From Thermoplasmata archaeon (lineage in GTDB: Archaea > Thermoplasmatota > Thermoplasmata > Lutacidiplasmatales > UBA184): a stretch of 64,000 nt of DNA. This document shows, piece by piece, positions 43,096 through 51,329 of this stretch; position 1 is the stretch's first letter; each line of letters starts with the position of its first letter. Both the position numbers and the translations under genes were made by a program. Below the pieces are notes generated by a model. That model searched no databases and was not told the DNA's origin. It saw only the letters and a list, made by a program, of their open reading frames with translations. The DNA is taken from positions 140,721 through 204,720 of the forward strand of contig JAKAVQ010000002.1 of assembly GCA_021817245.1 (NCBI GenBank). Reading direction: 5' to 3'.

Positions 43096-44733
43096 TCAGG
43101 CCGCCGGCGCGGCGCCGAGCAGCGTGTCGAGGAGGCCAACCGGCGGACAGCCCGTCGCGAGGACCGCGTCGTGGAAGGCGCCGAGGTCGCTGCCGAACCG
43201 CGAGGCGAGGACCCGGCCGCGCGCGTTCAGGATCGCGAGCTTCCCGAGCGTGTAGCAGAAGTACTCGGGGTTGAACGTGCCGCGGACCGCCTCGCGCTCG
43301 GCGGGCAGGCGCTCGCAGTGCGCCTCCCGCTGGAAGAGCGCGGTCGCGGTCTCGAGCGTCATCCCTCCCGCGTGCAGCCCGATCGACGCGAGGAGGCGGC
43401 AGTCGCGCAGGAGCGCGTCGTGGATCTGCGCCACTTCGGCGGCGGGGCTCTCCCGGCCGAGACCCTGCTCGATCGCGAGCTGCTCGGCGTAGTGCGCCCA
43501 GCCCTCCACGAACGACGGCGAGAGGTAGACCTTGCGGGCGAGGCTCCCCGGCGTGCGCCGGAAGTGCAGGAACTGGAGGTAGTGACCGGGGTAGACCTCG
43601 TGGACCGTGACGTTCCGCAGGACGGCGTGGTTGAACGACCGCAGCCACTCCTCGGCCTGCGTCGGGGTCCACTTCGGGTCGACGAGCGTGACGTAGTAGA
43701 CCCCCTCGGCCGACGCCCGGTCGAACGGCCCGGGCGGGTTCATGCTGGCCGTCGAGAGCGCCCGGCCCCAGACCGGCGTCTCTTCGACCCGGCAGTCGGC
43801 TTCCGGGGGGACCGTCGCCAGCCGGTGGCGCTCGACGAACTCGCGCGTCTCCGCGACGTACCGGCGGGCGTTCTCGAGCACCTCGCCGGCCGCCGGGTGG
43901 TCGCGGTTCTGCCGGGCGAACAGCTCGTCGACCGACGTGCCCTGGGCGCGGGCGATCTCGTCCAGCCGGGCCTGGTTGCGGGCGAGGTCGGCGGCACCGG
44001 CCCGCCGGATCTCCTCGAACGGGGTCTCGATCCCCTCCCGCACGAACAGCAGGCGCTGGTAGCGCTCCGGCCCGAGCGCGAACTCGGGGACCGCACGAGG
44101 GAGCTCCTCCTCGCGAAGCCAGGAGAGGAAACGGGCGGTCTCGGGTTCGGCGAGCGCCCGCGCCGCCGCGATCCGTCCGGCGAGTCCCGCCCGGGCGGCG
44201 AACTCCTCCGCCTCGGCGAAATGGGCGGGCAACCCGCTTCCTATCGCGAGCGAGAGGTCGACGAACGGCTTCGGTAGGGGGCCCTTCAGATGGCGACGTC
44301 CCTCGGCGAGCAGAGTCGGTACCCCCTCGAGGACCCGGACCATCGCCTCGACCCGCTGCGGGACCGGGGCGTACTCCCTCGAGAGGTACGAGGTGAGCGA
44401 GACCTGCCCGAGGTACGACATCGGGTTCCGGCCGAGGTCGTTCGACTCGCGGAGGTCAAAGAGGGGGCTTTCGAGCAGGAGGCGAAGGAGGAATCGGTCG
44501 ACCGAGCGATCCTCCGACAGTCCCCCTCCGTCGGCCGCCTCAAGACGGGCGAGCAGCCGGTCCGCGCGCGACGCCCACACCCCGGTGGCGTCCTCGGAGA
44601 GGTCCGGGAGCTTGCCGTCGTACTCGTGCAGCCCGAGCCCGACCGCGTAGGCGGGCTGGAGCACGAAAAGGTGGTCGACGACCTCGCGTTCGAGCGCGTC
44701 CAGTTCCGCCGAAGGGTCGGACGAGGTCGCCAT
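43096..44733 (-). CDS. DUF885-family metallopeptidase-like protein
   Basis: The 545-residue protein belongs to the DUF885 family. The motif VTVHEVYPGHYLQ (H-E-x3-G-H) and the downstream EGWAHYAEQLA should supply zinc ligands and the catalytic Glu, as in related M3-like/gluzincin helical enzymes. Residues 1-300 are helical and form the cover of the active site. A C-terminal FCYTLGKLAIL is also typical. It has no signal peptide, suggesting intracellular peptide or amino-acid-amide cleavage. The ATG lies about 29 nt after an AGGCTTTTGAG box. The substrate is unknown. Confidence 0.83.
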   Translation of the reverse strand: MATSSDPSAELDALEREVVDHLFVLQPAYAVGLGLHEYDGKLPDLSEDATGVWASRADRLLARLEAADGGGLSEDRSVDRFLLRLLLESPLFDLRESNDLGRNPMSYLGQVSLTSYLSREYAPVPQRVEAMVRVLEGVPTLLAEGRRHLKGPLPKPFVDLSLAIGSGLPAHFAEAEEFAARAGLAGRIAAARALAEPETARFLSWLREEELPRAVPEFALGPERYQRLLFVREGIETPFEEIRRAGAADLARNQARLDEIARAQGTSVDELFARQNRDHPAAGEVLENARRYVAETREFVERHRLATVPPEADCRVEETPVWGRALSTASMNPPGPFDRASAEGVYYVTLVDPKWTPTQAEEWLRSFNHAVLRNVTVHEVYPGHYLQFLHFRRTPGSLARKVYLSPSFVEGWAHYAEQLAIEQGLGRESPAAEVAQIHDALLRDCRLLASIGLHAGGMTLETATALFQREAHCERLPAEREAVRGTFNPEYFCYTLGKLAILNARGRVLASRFGSDLGAFHDAVLATGCPPVGLLDTLLGAAPAA

Positions 44734-44792
44734 GAGGGTGCTGTCGTGAACGGGCGAGGCTCAAAAGCCTACCTTCGCTCCAACGCCAGGCG

Positions 44793-45098
44793 TCACTCGA
44801 CCCACTCGAGCCGACACGTCGGGCACGCGTGGCCCTCGAGAGGGGACCCGCAGACGAAGCAGTGCGAGAACGCAAGCGGCTCGGAGACCGTCACGGGCGC
44901 CTTCTCGGGGAGCGGCGGGGGAGCGGGAGGGAGCGGGGTCTCGGCCGGGCTCTCCGTCACGGCCGGCCCGGACGCCGCCGGCGATGGTTCCAGGGTGGGG
45001 GCCGCCGCGGGCGAGGGAGGGGTTTCGGTCTCCGGCGACGAAGACGGTGGGCCGGACGGCTCCTCCTTGTCCCGGCGCAAGCGGCGGAAGAGCGCCAT
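44793..45098 (-). CDS. Small zinc-ribbon protein with Pro/Ser-rich linker
   Basis: This protein of about 101 residues has a basic N-terminus (MALFRRLRRDKEE), a low-complexity Pro/Ser/Glu-rich middle, and a C-terminal zinc ribbon C-F-V-C-G...C-P-T-C-R. It is probably cytosolic and disordered apart from the ribbon. ATG at 45098 was chosen because CCCTAATGAGG lies about 27 nt upstream as a possible TATA box and GGAGGGA lies just before the gene. ATG at 45125 would lie inside that box. The function is unknown. Confidence 0.6.
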   Translation of the reverse strand: MALFRRLRRDKEEPSGPPSSSPETETPPSPAAAPTLEPSPAASGPAVTESPAETPLPPAPPPLPEKAPVTVSEPLAFSHCFVCGSPLEGHACPTCRLEWVE

Positions 45099-45186
45099 TG
45101 CGCATTCTATCCCTCCGGTCCTCATTAGGGCTCGGGCGCCCCACGGCGGAGCGCATCGTTTTCTCCCCAGGGAGGTTTCGCGTCCC

Positions 45187-45651
45187 GTGCCCCCTTCCCC
45201 GTCCGAGCGTCTCCGCGAGCTGGGAGTCGAGCTGCCACCGCCGCCCCGGCCGGCGGGGACGTACGTTCCCGTCGTCGTGCACGACGGACTGGCCTGGGTC
45301 TCGGGCCAGGTCGTGACCGAGGGCGGCCAAACCGTGCGCCCGGGTCTCGTCGACCGGGACGTCGCGCCGGAGGTCGCTCACGAGGTCGCGCGGCGCGCCG
45401 CGCTGCAGGCGTTGAGCGCGCTCGCGGCGACGCTCGGCTCGGTCGACCGGGTCCGTCGCATCGTTCGGGTCGGGGTCTACGTCGCCTCCTCCACCGGTTT
45501 CTCCCGGCAGCACGAGGTCGCGAACGGCGCCACGGAGCTCCTCGTCGCCGTCTTCGGGGAGAACGGCCGGCCGGCGCGGACGGCGGTCGGGGTCGCCGCG
45601 CTGCCCCTCAACGCACCGGTCGAGGTCGACCTCGTCGTGGCCGTGGACTAG
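45187..45651 (+). CDS. RidA/YjgF-family imine deaminase-like protein
   Basis: The 154-residue protein matches the RidA family: YVPVVVHDGLAWVSGQV, the helix AARRAALQALSALAATLGS, and RTAVGVAALPLNAPVEVD with the conserved Arg that binds the substrate carboxylate. RidA proteins hydrolyse reactive enamines and imines formed by PLP enzymes. The GTG start at 45187 lies 27 nt after a CATCGTTTTC box. The fibrillarin-like gene begins 7 nt after the stop, so both are probably co-transcribed. Confidence 0.88.
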   Translation: MPPSPSERLRELGVELPPPPRPAGTYVPVVVHDGLAWVSGQVVTEGGQTVRPGLVDRDVAPEVAHEVARRAALQALSALAATLGSVDRVRRIVRVGVYVASSTGFSRQHEVANGATELLVAVFGENGRPARTAVGVAALPLNAPVEVDLVVAVD

Positions 45652-45658
45652 CGGAACC

Positions 45659-46345
45659 GTGGAGCCGACACGCTGGGCCGGGGTCTTCCGCGACGGCCGT
45701 GACCTGTTCACCGTCAACCTCACCCCGGGGCTCCGGGTCTACGGCGAGCCGCTTCGCACGATCGCGGGCGTGGAGTACCGCGGATGGGACCCGTTCCGCT
45801 CGAAGCTCGCCGCGCTCCTCCTCCAGCCGTCGGCCCCGGAACTCCCCGGGAAGGTGACGACGGCCCTCTATCTCGGAGGGGCGCACGGAACGACCGTGAG
45901 CCACCTCTCCGACCTCTGGCCCTCGGCCACGATCTTCGTGGTCGAGAAGAGCCCCACGTCGTTCGCCCCGCTGCTCGCCCTCTCCCGTCGCCGGCCGAAC
46001 CTCGTTCCGATCCTCTCGGACGCCCAGCTCCCCGAGCGGTACCGCGCCGACGTCGGTCTCTCGGAGTTCCTGTACCAGGACGTGGCGCAGCGCAACCAGG
46101 CCCAGATCTTCGCCGAGAACGCCCGCGCCTGCCTCGCCCCCGGGGCCACGGGGGTCCTGATGCTCAAGGTTCGGTCCGTCACGCAGCGGCGCTCGACCGC
46201 TTCCGTCGTGCGGGAGGCGCGCGCGACCTTGGCGAGCGCGAACCTCGAGGTGGGGATCGAGAGCCCGCTCGCGCCGTTCTCGCGCGAGCACGTGGCGCTC
46301 ACCGTCCGCTCGCCCGCGCACCGTCCACCCTCCGGCGACCGCTGA
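45659..46345 (+). CDS. flpA: Fibrillarin-like rRNA/tRNA 2'-O-methyltransferase
   Basis: The 228-residue protein matches archaeal fibrillarin. It has an N-terminal beta domain (RVYGEPLRTIAGVEYRGWDPFRSKLAA), the SAM-binding motif YLGGAHGTTVSHLSDLW, the acidic VEKSPTSFAPLL and the conserved YQDVAQRNQAQIF segment. In archaea it is the catalytic subunit of C/D-box RNPs, guided by small RNAs with Nop5 and L7Ae. Nop5 is usually the neighbour in archaea but is not in this window. The start is GTG, 7 nt after the RidA stop. Confidence 0.92.
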   Translation: MEPTRWAGVFRDGRDLFTVNLTPGLRVYGEPLRTIAGVEYRGWDPFRSKLAALLLQPSAPELPGKVTTALYLGGAHGTTVSHLSDLWPSATIFVVEKSPTSFAPLLALSRRRPNLVPILSDAQLPERYRADVGLSEFLYQDVAQRNQAQIFAENARACLAPGATGVLMLKVRSVTQRRSTASVVREARATLASANLEVGIESPLAPFSREHVALTVRSPAHRPPSGDR

Positions 46346-46346
46346 C

Positions 46347-46378
46347 GGCCGATATATCCCGACCCCGTCGGCGCCCCC
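46347..46378 (+). promoter_or_regulatory. Promoter of the secretion-like operon
   Basis: CCGATATATCCCG at about 46348-46360 is a clear TATA-like box about 25 nt before the ATG at 46379, so transcription of the operon probably starts at or near that ATG. Confidence 0.6.
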
Positions 46379-48640
46379 ATGGAGCGTCACCCGACTTGCC
46401 CCGTGGCCGCCTCGACCCTGTTCGCGATCGCCGCCGTGACGACCCTCTTCGTGGTCACCGGCGGGACGGCCGACCGCGGGCTCGCCTTCGCCACGCATGT
46501 GCCCTCGGGCGTGTCCACGGCGTCCCGGCCTGCCTCCGGGGCCGCGGGGGTCGCCCTACTGGTGGACCCGGCGTCCTGGTGGATGCGCGACGGGAACTCG
46601 ACGGGCCTCGCGGCGGTCTGGACCGGGCTCCCTCCCGGGTGCGAGGATACCCCCCTCTGGTACCGCTGGTCGGACCCCCCGGGACCCGGGGCGGGGACCC
46701 TCGCGCCCTCCGACGAGAACTCGACCGTCTTCACCGCGGCCTCCCTCGACCCCGGAACGTCCGAGGTCCGTGTGGAGGCCGCGACGGTCGTGCGTTGCGG
46801 CGCCGATGAAACCGTCGTCGACGCGACCGCCGGCTCGAACGTCACGGTCGTGGCGCCGCTCGCCCTCACCGGGCTCACGGTCGCGCCGGACCCGGTACCC
46901 GCGGGAGCCGTGGTCAACCTCTCGGGGGTCCTGGTCGGAGGCGCTCCCCCGTACCGGCTCGAGGTCGCCTGGGGTGACGGGGCCGTATCGTTCGCGAACG
47001 CGAGTGCCGCGGGGGCCTTCTCGCTGGGCCACGGATTCTCGGCCGGCGATTTCGAACCCGCCGTCGTGGCGACCGACGCGTCCGGTCAACGCGCGAACGC
47101 GTCGACCGACGAACCGCTCTACTCGAGCGGGGGGCTTGCGGTCGGGATCCGACCCTCCACGACGGTCGCCGAGGTCGGAGTACCGGTCGGGTTCGCGGGC
47201 GTGGTCCTCGACCCTCCGACGGCGTACGGCTCCGCCTCGCTCTGCACCGGCCCGGGAGGCGGCGTCGCCCGCCGGCCCGCGGCGGACGCGACCGCCGAGA
47301 ATTTCAGCTGCACGTTCGCGAACCCGGGACCGGCGATGGTCGAGTTCGAGGTGGTGCCGGTCTCGGCGCAGCTCCCCCCGGCTTCGGCCGAGCTCTCCGA
47401 GCCGGTCGCGCCGCGTCTCGCCCTCGCGGTCGAGACCCCGCCGGCGGTCGCGGAAGCCGGACGCGTCGCGGGGGTGAGCGCGACCGTCGCGGGCGGAGTG
47501 CCCCCGTTCGCGATCTCCTGGCAGCTCTCGGGGACGGCGAATCTCTCGTCGACCACGCTCGCCACGGACGGGACCGTCGAACTGCCGACCCTCACGGGCC
47601 GCCCCGGCAGCTACGTCGTGACCGTGACGGTCGTCGACGGAGTCGGCGCGGTGGCGGCGAACGCCTCCTCGGCCCTCGAGGTCGCGCCGGGGCTCTACGC
47701 CTCGGCGGCGGCGGGTCGCACCGTCACCCCGAACGGAACGACGGTCGAGGTGGGGGGGACGGTCACCTCGGGCACCGGTCCGTACCTCTGGGCCGTCGTT
47801 CCGTCGCTCGTCCCGGCGTCCGAGAGCCCGCAGAACGGGTCGCTCGACGCCGCCGGGGGCTTCGACTGGAACGGTACGTTCTCCGAGGAGGGGAACGTCT
47901 CGGTGACGGTCGGGGTCGTGGACCAGGACGGGGCGGGCTGGTGGGAAGCCCTGCCGATACCCCTCGTACCTCCCCTCGGCGTCGACGGCCGCCTGAACGC
48001 AAGCCGGGACGGGAACTCGACCCTCCTTCGGCTCGGGCTCACGATCGAGGGCGGCCTCCCGCCGTTCGTCGTCGAGGCGAACGCGACGCGCGGCGGCGAC
48101 GGGAACCTCTCGGCCCCCTCGGACGGGTCGTTCTCCTACTCGTGGGTCGTCAACGGCACCGGCGCGTTCGACCTGACGGTCGCCGTCCTCGATCGGCTGG
48201 GGGCCTGGGCGACGGTCAACCTGAGCGCTTCGACGCCCGTGTCGTCCCCTCCACCGTCCTCACCGCCGCCGTCGAACCCGCCGCCCGGCTCCTCGCCTCC
48301 TCTCCCCTCGGCCGCCGCCCCGGAGCTCGACGTCGCGGTCGGTTCCGCACTTGCGGTGGCCCTCGCGCTCGGTGCTGCGAGCGCGTGGACCCGGTGGCGG
48401 CGTCGGGCCCGCTCGACCCGGGCGCCCCCGCCCGAGCCCGACGCCGTCGCGGTGCTGCGGGGGATCATCGAGCCGGCCGACGGCGTCGATCGGTCCACGG
48501 TCGAACTCCTCGCCGAGGAGGAGGGGGTCCCGCTCGCCCGGGCGCGCTCCACGCTCGACCGCCTCGTCGCGGAGGGGACGGTCCGCTCCGAGACCGGAGC
48601 GGACGGGGAGGAGGTGCTCGCGTGGTCGACGCGCGCGTGA
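46379..48640 (+). CDS. Surface Ig/PKD-like protein with membrane helix and cytoplasmic winged-helix domain
   Basis: The 753-residue protein starts with a signal/anchor (TLFAIAAVTTLFVVTGGTA). Residues about 50-620 contain repeated beta-sandwich domains of PKD/Ig type (for example VGGAPPYRLEVAWGDGAVSF and VAGGVPPFAISWQLSG), with many N-glycosylation sites. A Pro/Ser stalk follows (SSPPPSSPPPSNPPPGSSPP), then a membrane helix (DVAVGSALAVALALGAASAW). The last roughly 75 residues form a cytoplasmic winged-helix-like domain (DRSTVELLAEEEGVPLARAR, then SALDRLV-like text and a wing). An outside sensor linked to an inside DNA-binding domain suggests membrane-tethered regulation, perhaps of this operon. 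The stop overlaps the next start (GTGA). I know of no named family with this exact layout. Confidence 0.72.
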   Translation: MERHPTCPVAASTLFAIAAVTTLFVVTGGTADRGLAFATHVPSGVSTASRPASGAAGVALLVDPASWWMRDGNSTGLAAVWTGLPPGCEDTPLWYRWSDPPGPGAGTLAPSDENSTVFTAASLDPGTSEVRVEAATVVRCGADETVVDATAGSNVTVVAPLALTGLTVAPDPVPAGAVVNLSGVLVGGAPPYRLEVAWGDGAVSFANASAAGAFSLGHGFSAGDFEPAVVATDASGQRANASTDEPLYSSGGLAVGIRPSTTVAEVGVPVGFAGVVLDPPTAYGSASLCTGPGGGVARRPAADATAENFSCTFANPGPAMVEFEVVPVSAQLPPASAELSEPVAPRLALAVETPPAVAEAGRVAGVSATVAGGVPPFAISWQLSGTANLSSTTLATDGTVELPTLTGRPGSYVVTVTVVDGVGAVAANASSALEVAPGLYASAAAGRTVTPNGTTVEVGGTVTSGTGPYLWAVVPSLVPASESPQNGSLDAAGGFDWNGTFSEEGNVSVTVGVVDQDGAGWWEALPIPLVPPLGVDGRLNASRDGNSTLLRLGLTIEGGLPPFVVEANATRGGDGNLSAPSDGSFSYSWVVNGTGAFDLTVAVLDRLGAWATVNLSASTPVSSPPPSSPPPSNPPPGSSPPLPSAAAPELDVAVGSALAVALALGAASAWTRWRRRARSTRAPPPEPDAVAVLRGIIEPADGVDRSTVELLAEEEGVPLARARSTLDRLVAEGTVRSETGADGEEVLAWSTRA

Positions 48641-49032
48641 CCCGCTCCGTTCGGAGGCGGCGCACCCCCACCGGCGTCGGGGCCGCATTGCTCGCCGCCC
48701 TCCTCGTGGCCCTCGCGCTCCTTCCGGCATCCACCACGGCGAAACCGACCGCGAACACGGTGCCCCCACCGTCCAGCTCGGCGGCCTCCCCCGCGGTCGG
48801 GAACTTCACCGCCGCGGTCAATCGGATGGTCGAGCTCGTGGGTCTCGCCGGGAGCGGACTCCTCGCGCTCGTCTGGGCCCGCGTCGCCCTGAGCTGGTTC
48901 TCGAACGACATCACGAAGAAGGTCCAGGCCAAGGACCGGGCGAGGGACGCGCTGGTCGGCACCCTCCTCTTCACGGCGGCGGTCACGGGCCTGTTCTGGG
49001 GTCTCGCGCACTGGGTCCTGACGGGCGGGTAG
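48637..49032 (+). CDS. Small two-helix membrane protein, VirB2/TrbC/CedA1-like pilin candidate
   Basis: The 131-residue protein has a basic N-terminus and a signal-like hydrophobic segment (ALLAALLVALALLPASTTA), a linker, and two membrane helices (VELVGLAGSGLLALVWARVAL and ALVGTLLFTAAVTGLFWGLAH). Between the helices lies a short basic loop, SNDITKKVQAKDRARD. This is the layout of VirB2/TrbC conjugative pilins and of the archaeal CedA1/TedC subunits, which polymerise into a pilus. Sequence identity with these cannot be claimed by eye. GTG at 48637 overlaps the previous stop as GTGA, and GTG at 48622 is possible. The following gene is the VirB6-like protein, as expected for this system. Confidence 0.6.
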   Translation: MTRSVRRRRTPTGVGAALLAALLVALALLPASTTAKPTANTVPPPSSSAASPAVGNFTAAVNRMVELVGLAGSGLLALVWARVALSWFSNDITKKVQAKDRARDALVGTLLFTAAVTGLFWGLAHWVLTGG

Positions 49033-49046
49033 GTGCGGACGGCGGG

Positions 49047-50183
49047 ATGCTCGGCCTGAGCCTCAGCGACATCATCCGCGCGATACTGTTCTTCTTCTTC
49101 GCGAACCTGACCGCGCTCGTCGCGGCGGTCACCGGGCCGACGTACGACCACCTCCTCGTCCCCGAGCTCGGGACGGGGGCGCTCTACCCGTCGCTCGCCG
49201 CGAGCGCTTCGGACCCGACGAACTTCCTCGCCTCGGCCGCCCGGTTCTCGACCTTCACGATCGCGAACGTGGTCGATCCGGCCATCACCCTGGTCGCCCT
49301 CGGGGTCGCGGTCTCCTACCTCGCCAAGCCGCTGGTCGCCCGCTGGGCGGCCGTGCTTGACGGGCTGCTCCCGCGCCTCGTCCTCGCGGTCGTCGCCGCG
49401 AACTTCACGGTGCCGATCGCGGGGGCGATCCTCGGCCTCGGGGGCGCCCTCTACCCGGTGTTCGCCGGCTGGGACGGCGGGGCCTGGCAGCAGTGGGTCC
49501 ACCTCGCCGGGTGGGGGGAGTACTCGTTCTCCTGGGACAACGGGATGGTAGCGTTCGTCCTCGCGATCGTAGAGTTCGCCGTCGTCTTCGCGCTCGTGCT
49601 CGCGGTCGGGGTCCGGGACGCCGTACTCGCCGTCCTCCTCGTCCTTTTGCCGCTCGTCAGCCTCCTCTGGCCGATCCGCCCGCTCGCACCGCTCGCACGG
49701 CGGGCGTGGCTCCTCTTCGTCGAGCTCGTCTTCCTTCCCTGCGTCCTCGTCGTCCCGCTCGAGCTCGCGGTCGGCAGCCCGAACCCAGTGATGCTCGTCG
49801 CGTTCCTCGGGACCGCCGTCGCCTCCCCCTACTTCCTCTCCCTCGCCGGCACGCAGCTCGTCGCGTTCGGGTTCCCCGGCAGCGGCAGCACGATCCACCC
49901 CGGAGTCCAGCGCGGATGGGGCGCCGCGTCGTCCGCCGCGGTCGGACCCGCGAAGCCGGCGGCGGCGAGCGCCGCCCGGTCGAGCTCGACCGTCGGGCGG
50001 GCGTTCGCCGGGGCGACGCGGGCGGCGGGGAGCGCGGCGGTGCCCGTCGCCGCGCCCCTCGCGGCCGTCGAGCTCGTCGGCCACGGGGCCCTCCACCTCG
50101 TGCGGCACCTGTCGCACCGGCCGGGCGGCTCCGGCGTCCCTCCCGGCCGCTTCGACCCCGGCCCCCGCGGAGGGTCGAAATGA
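49047..50183 (+). CDS. VirB6/TrbL/CedA-like polytopic membrane channel protein
   Basis: The 378-residue protein has about seven or eight hydrophobic helices up to residue about 290 (IIRAILFFFFANLTALVAAV, then VDPAITLVALGVAVSYL, then MVAFVLAIVEFAVVFALVLA), followed by an Ala/Pro/Ser-rich cytoplasmic tail. This size and layout, and the place between a pilin-like gene and a PrgI/VirB4 pair, match VirB6/TrbL proteins and the archaeal CedA protein. These form the inner-membrane channel of type IV secretion and DNA import systems. ATG at 49047 lies 14 nt after the previous stop and follows GGCGGG. The tail has no recognised motif. Confidence 0.65.
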   Translation: MLGLSLSDIIRAILFFFFANLTALVAAVTGPTYDHLLVPELGTGALYPSLAASASDPTNFLASAARFSTFTIANVVDPAITLVALGVAVSYLAKPLVARWAAVLDGLLPRLVLAVVAANFTVPIAGAILGLGGALYPVFAGWDGGAWQQWVHLAGWGEYSFSWDNGMVAFVLAIVEFAVVFALVLAVGVRDAVLAVLLVLLPLVSLLWPIRPLAPLARRAWLLFVELVFLPCVLVVPLELAVGSPNPVMLVAFLGTAVASPYFLSLAGTQLVAFGFPGSGSTIHPGVQRGWGAASSAAVGPAKPAAASAARSSSTVGRAFAGATRAAGSAAVPVAAPLAAVELVGHGALHLVRHLSHRPGGSGVPPGRFDPGPRGGSK

Positions 50184-50184
50184 G

Positions 50185-50958
50185 ATGCCGGCCGAGGCGC
50201 CCCGGGCGGCGCTCCCCGAACGGATCGACCGCCGCCTGCGCCTGGGGCCGTTCCCCTCGGCCCGCGACGCGCTCAAGTTCCTCGCGTACGCCGCCGTCGG
50301 CGCGGTTCTCGCGCCGGTGCTCGGCCCGGAGGGCGCGCTCGCCCTGGCCGCCGCGGGTTTCGGACTCGCGGTGTGGCGCCCGGACGGTCGGGCGGTCGAC
50401 GAGCAGGCGCTCTCGTTCGCGCGATGGAGGCTCCGGTCGGCCCGTCGGGAGGCCGTCGTGAGCGACGGCCCCCTTTCCCCCCTCGTGCGGAACGGCTTCT
50501 TCCGCGTCGGTCCGGCGCGCGTGGCGATCGTCCTCCGGTCGGGGGGCACGCCGGTCGCGTACCTTCCCCCGGGCGACCTCGCCCATCGGTTCGAGCTGTA
50601 CCGGGAGCTCCTGCGGGCGACCGAAGGCCCCCTCGCTCTCTACGTGACGGCGGTCCCGCTCCGCGCGACCCCCTTCGTTCCGGCCCGCCCGGAGTCGACC
50701 GGGCCCGACCGGGAGGCCCGCGCGGGATACGGGGAACTCGTGGAGCTCCTGTGCCGACGGCGCTCGGGCCGCAGGGTCTACGTCGCGGTCGTCGCCTCCG
50801 TCACCGGAAGCGAAGCGATCGTTTCCCTCGAGGCGGAAGCGGCACGCCTCGTCGACCGGCTCGCCGCCTTCGGCCTGCGGGCGGTCCGCCTCAAGGACCG
50901 CGAGCTCGCGGACGCCGGCCGACGGTTCGGCTGGCCGCTCCCGCCCGGGGGCCCATGA
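50185..50958 (+). CDS. PrgI/VirB3-like membrane protein with cytoplasmic domain
   Basis: The 257-residue protein starts with LPERIDRRLRLGPFPSARDA, a PrgI-type entry (a short amphipathic strand before the membrane), then a hairpin of two helices (LKFLAYAAVGAVLAPVLG and ALALAAAGFGLAVW). A soluble alpha/beta domain of about 150 residues follows. PrgI/VirB3 proteins sit beside VirB4 ATPases in conjugation systems and anchor them at the membrane. The soluble domain may correspond to part of the VirB4 N-terminal region split off into a separate gene (inference). It starts 1 nt after the VirB6-like stop. Confidence 0.65.
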   Translation: MPAEAPRAALPERIDRRLRLGPFPSARDALKFLAYAAVGAVLAPVLGPEGALALAAAGFGLAVWRPDGRAVDEQALSFARWRLRSARREAVVSDGPLSPLVRNGFFRVGPARVAIVLRSGGTPVAYLPPGDLAHRFELYRELLRATEGPLALYVTAVPLRATPFVPARPESTGPDREARAGYGELVELLCRRRSGRRVYVAVVASVTGSEAIVSLEAEAARLVDRLAAFGLRAVRLKDRELADAGRRFGWPLPPGGP

Positions 50959-51329
50959 CCGCGACGGGGCCGCCGGGCGTATCGGTCGAGTTCGAGGCGT
51001 TCGGTGCGGCGGTCGGGAGCGCGGTCGTCGCGGGGGCGCTCTCGATCGTCGCGCCGTTCCTGAGCGCCCTCACCGCCGCGCTCGCGGCGCTCGCGGTCGC
51101 CGGATGGTTCTCCCGCCGGCTCGGGAGCGGGTCCGCGTGGCGGGAGGTCGTCCGGCGCGACCGGCTGGCCGGCGCCGCCCTCGTCGGCGCCGGGGCCGTC
51201 GTCTTCCTCGTACCGGTTCCCGGCCTCGAGAACCTCAAGGCGCTCCTTCTCGGACTCTCGTTCGTCCCGTTGTGGCTCGTCGAGCGACGCGGGCCGGCGG
51301 CGCCGCGGCCGGTCGGGAGGGCCGGATGA
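50955..51329 (+). CDS. Small membrane protein of the secretion-like operon
   Basis: The 124-residue protein has an amphipathic N-terminus, a hydrophobic hairpin (VGSAVVAGALSIVAPFLSAL and TAALAALAVAGWF), a basic loop, and another pair of hydrophobic stretches near the end (LAGAALVGAGAVVFLVPVPG, LLLGLSFVPLWL). It overlaps the PrgI-like stop and the VirB4-like start by 4 nt each (ATGA), so it is a real part of the operon. No family is recognised. It may be a membrane partner of the ATPase. Confidence 0.6.
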   Translation: MTATGPPGVSVEFEAFGAAVGSAVVAGALSIVAPFLSALTAALAALAVAGWFSRRLGSGSAWREVVRRDRLAGAALVGAGAVVFLVPVPGLENLKALLLGLSFVPLWLVERRGPAAPRPVGRAG

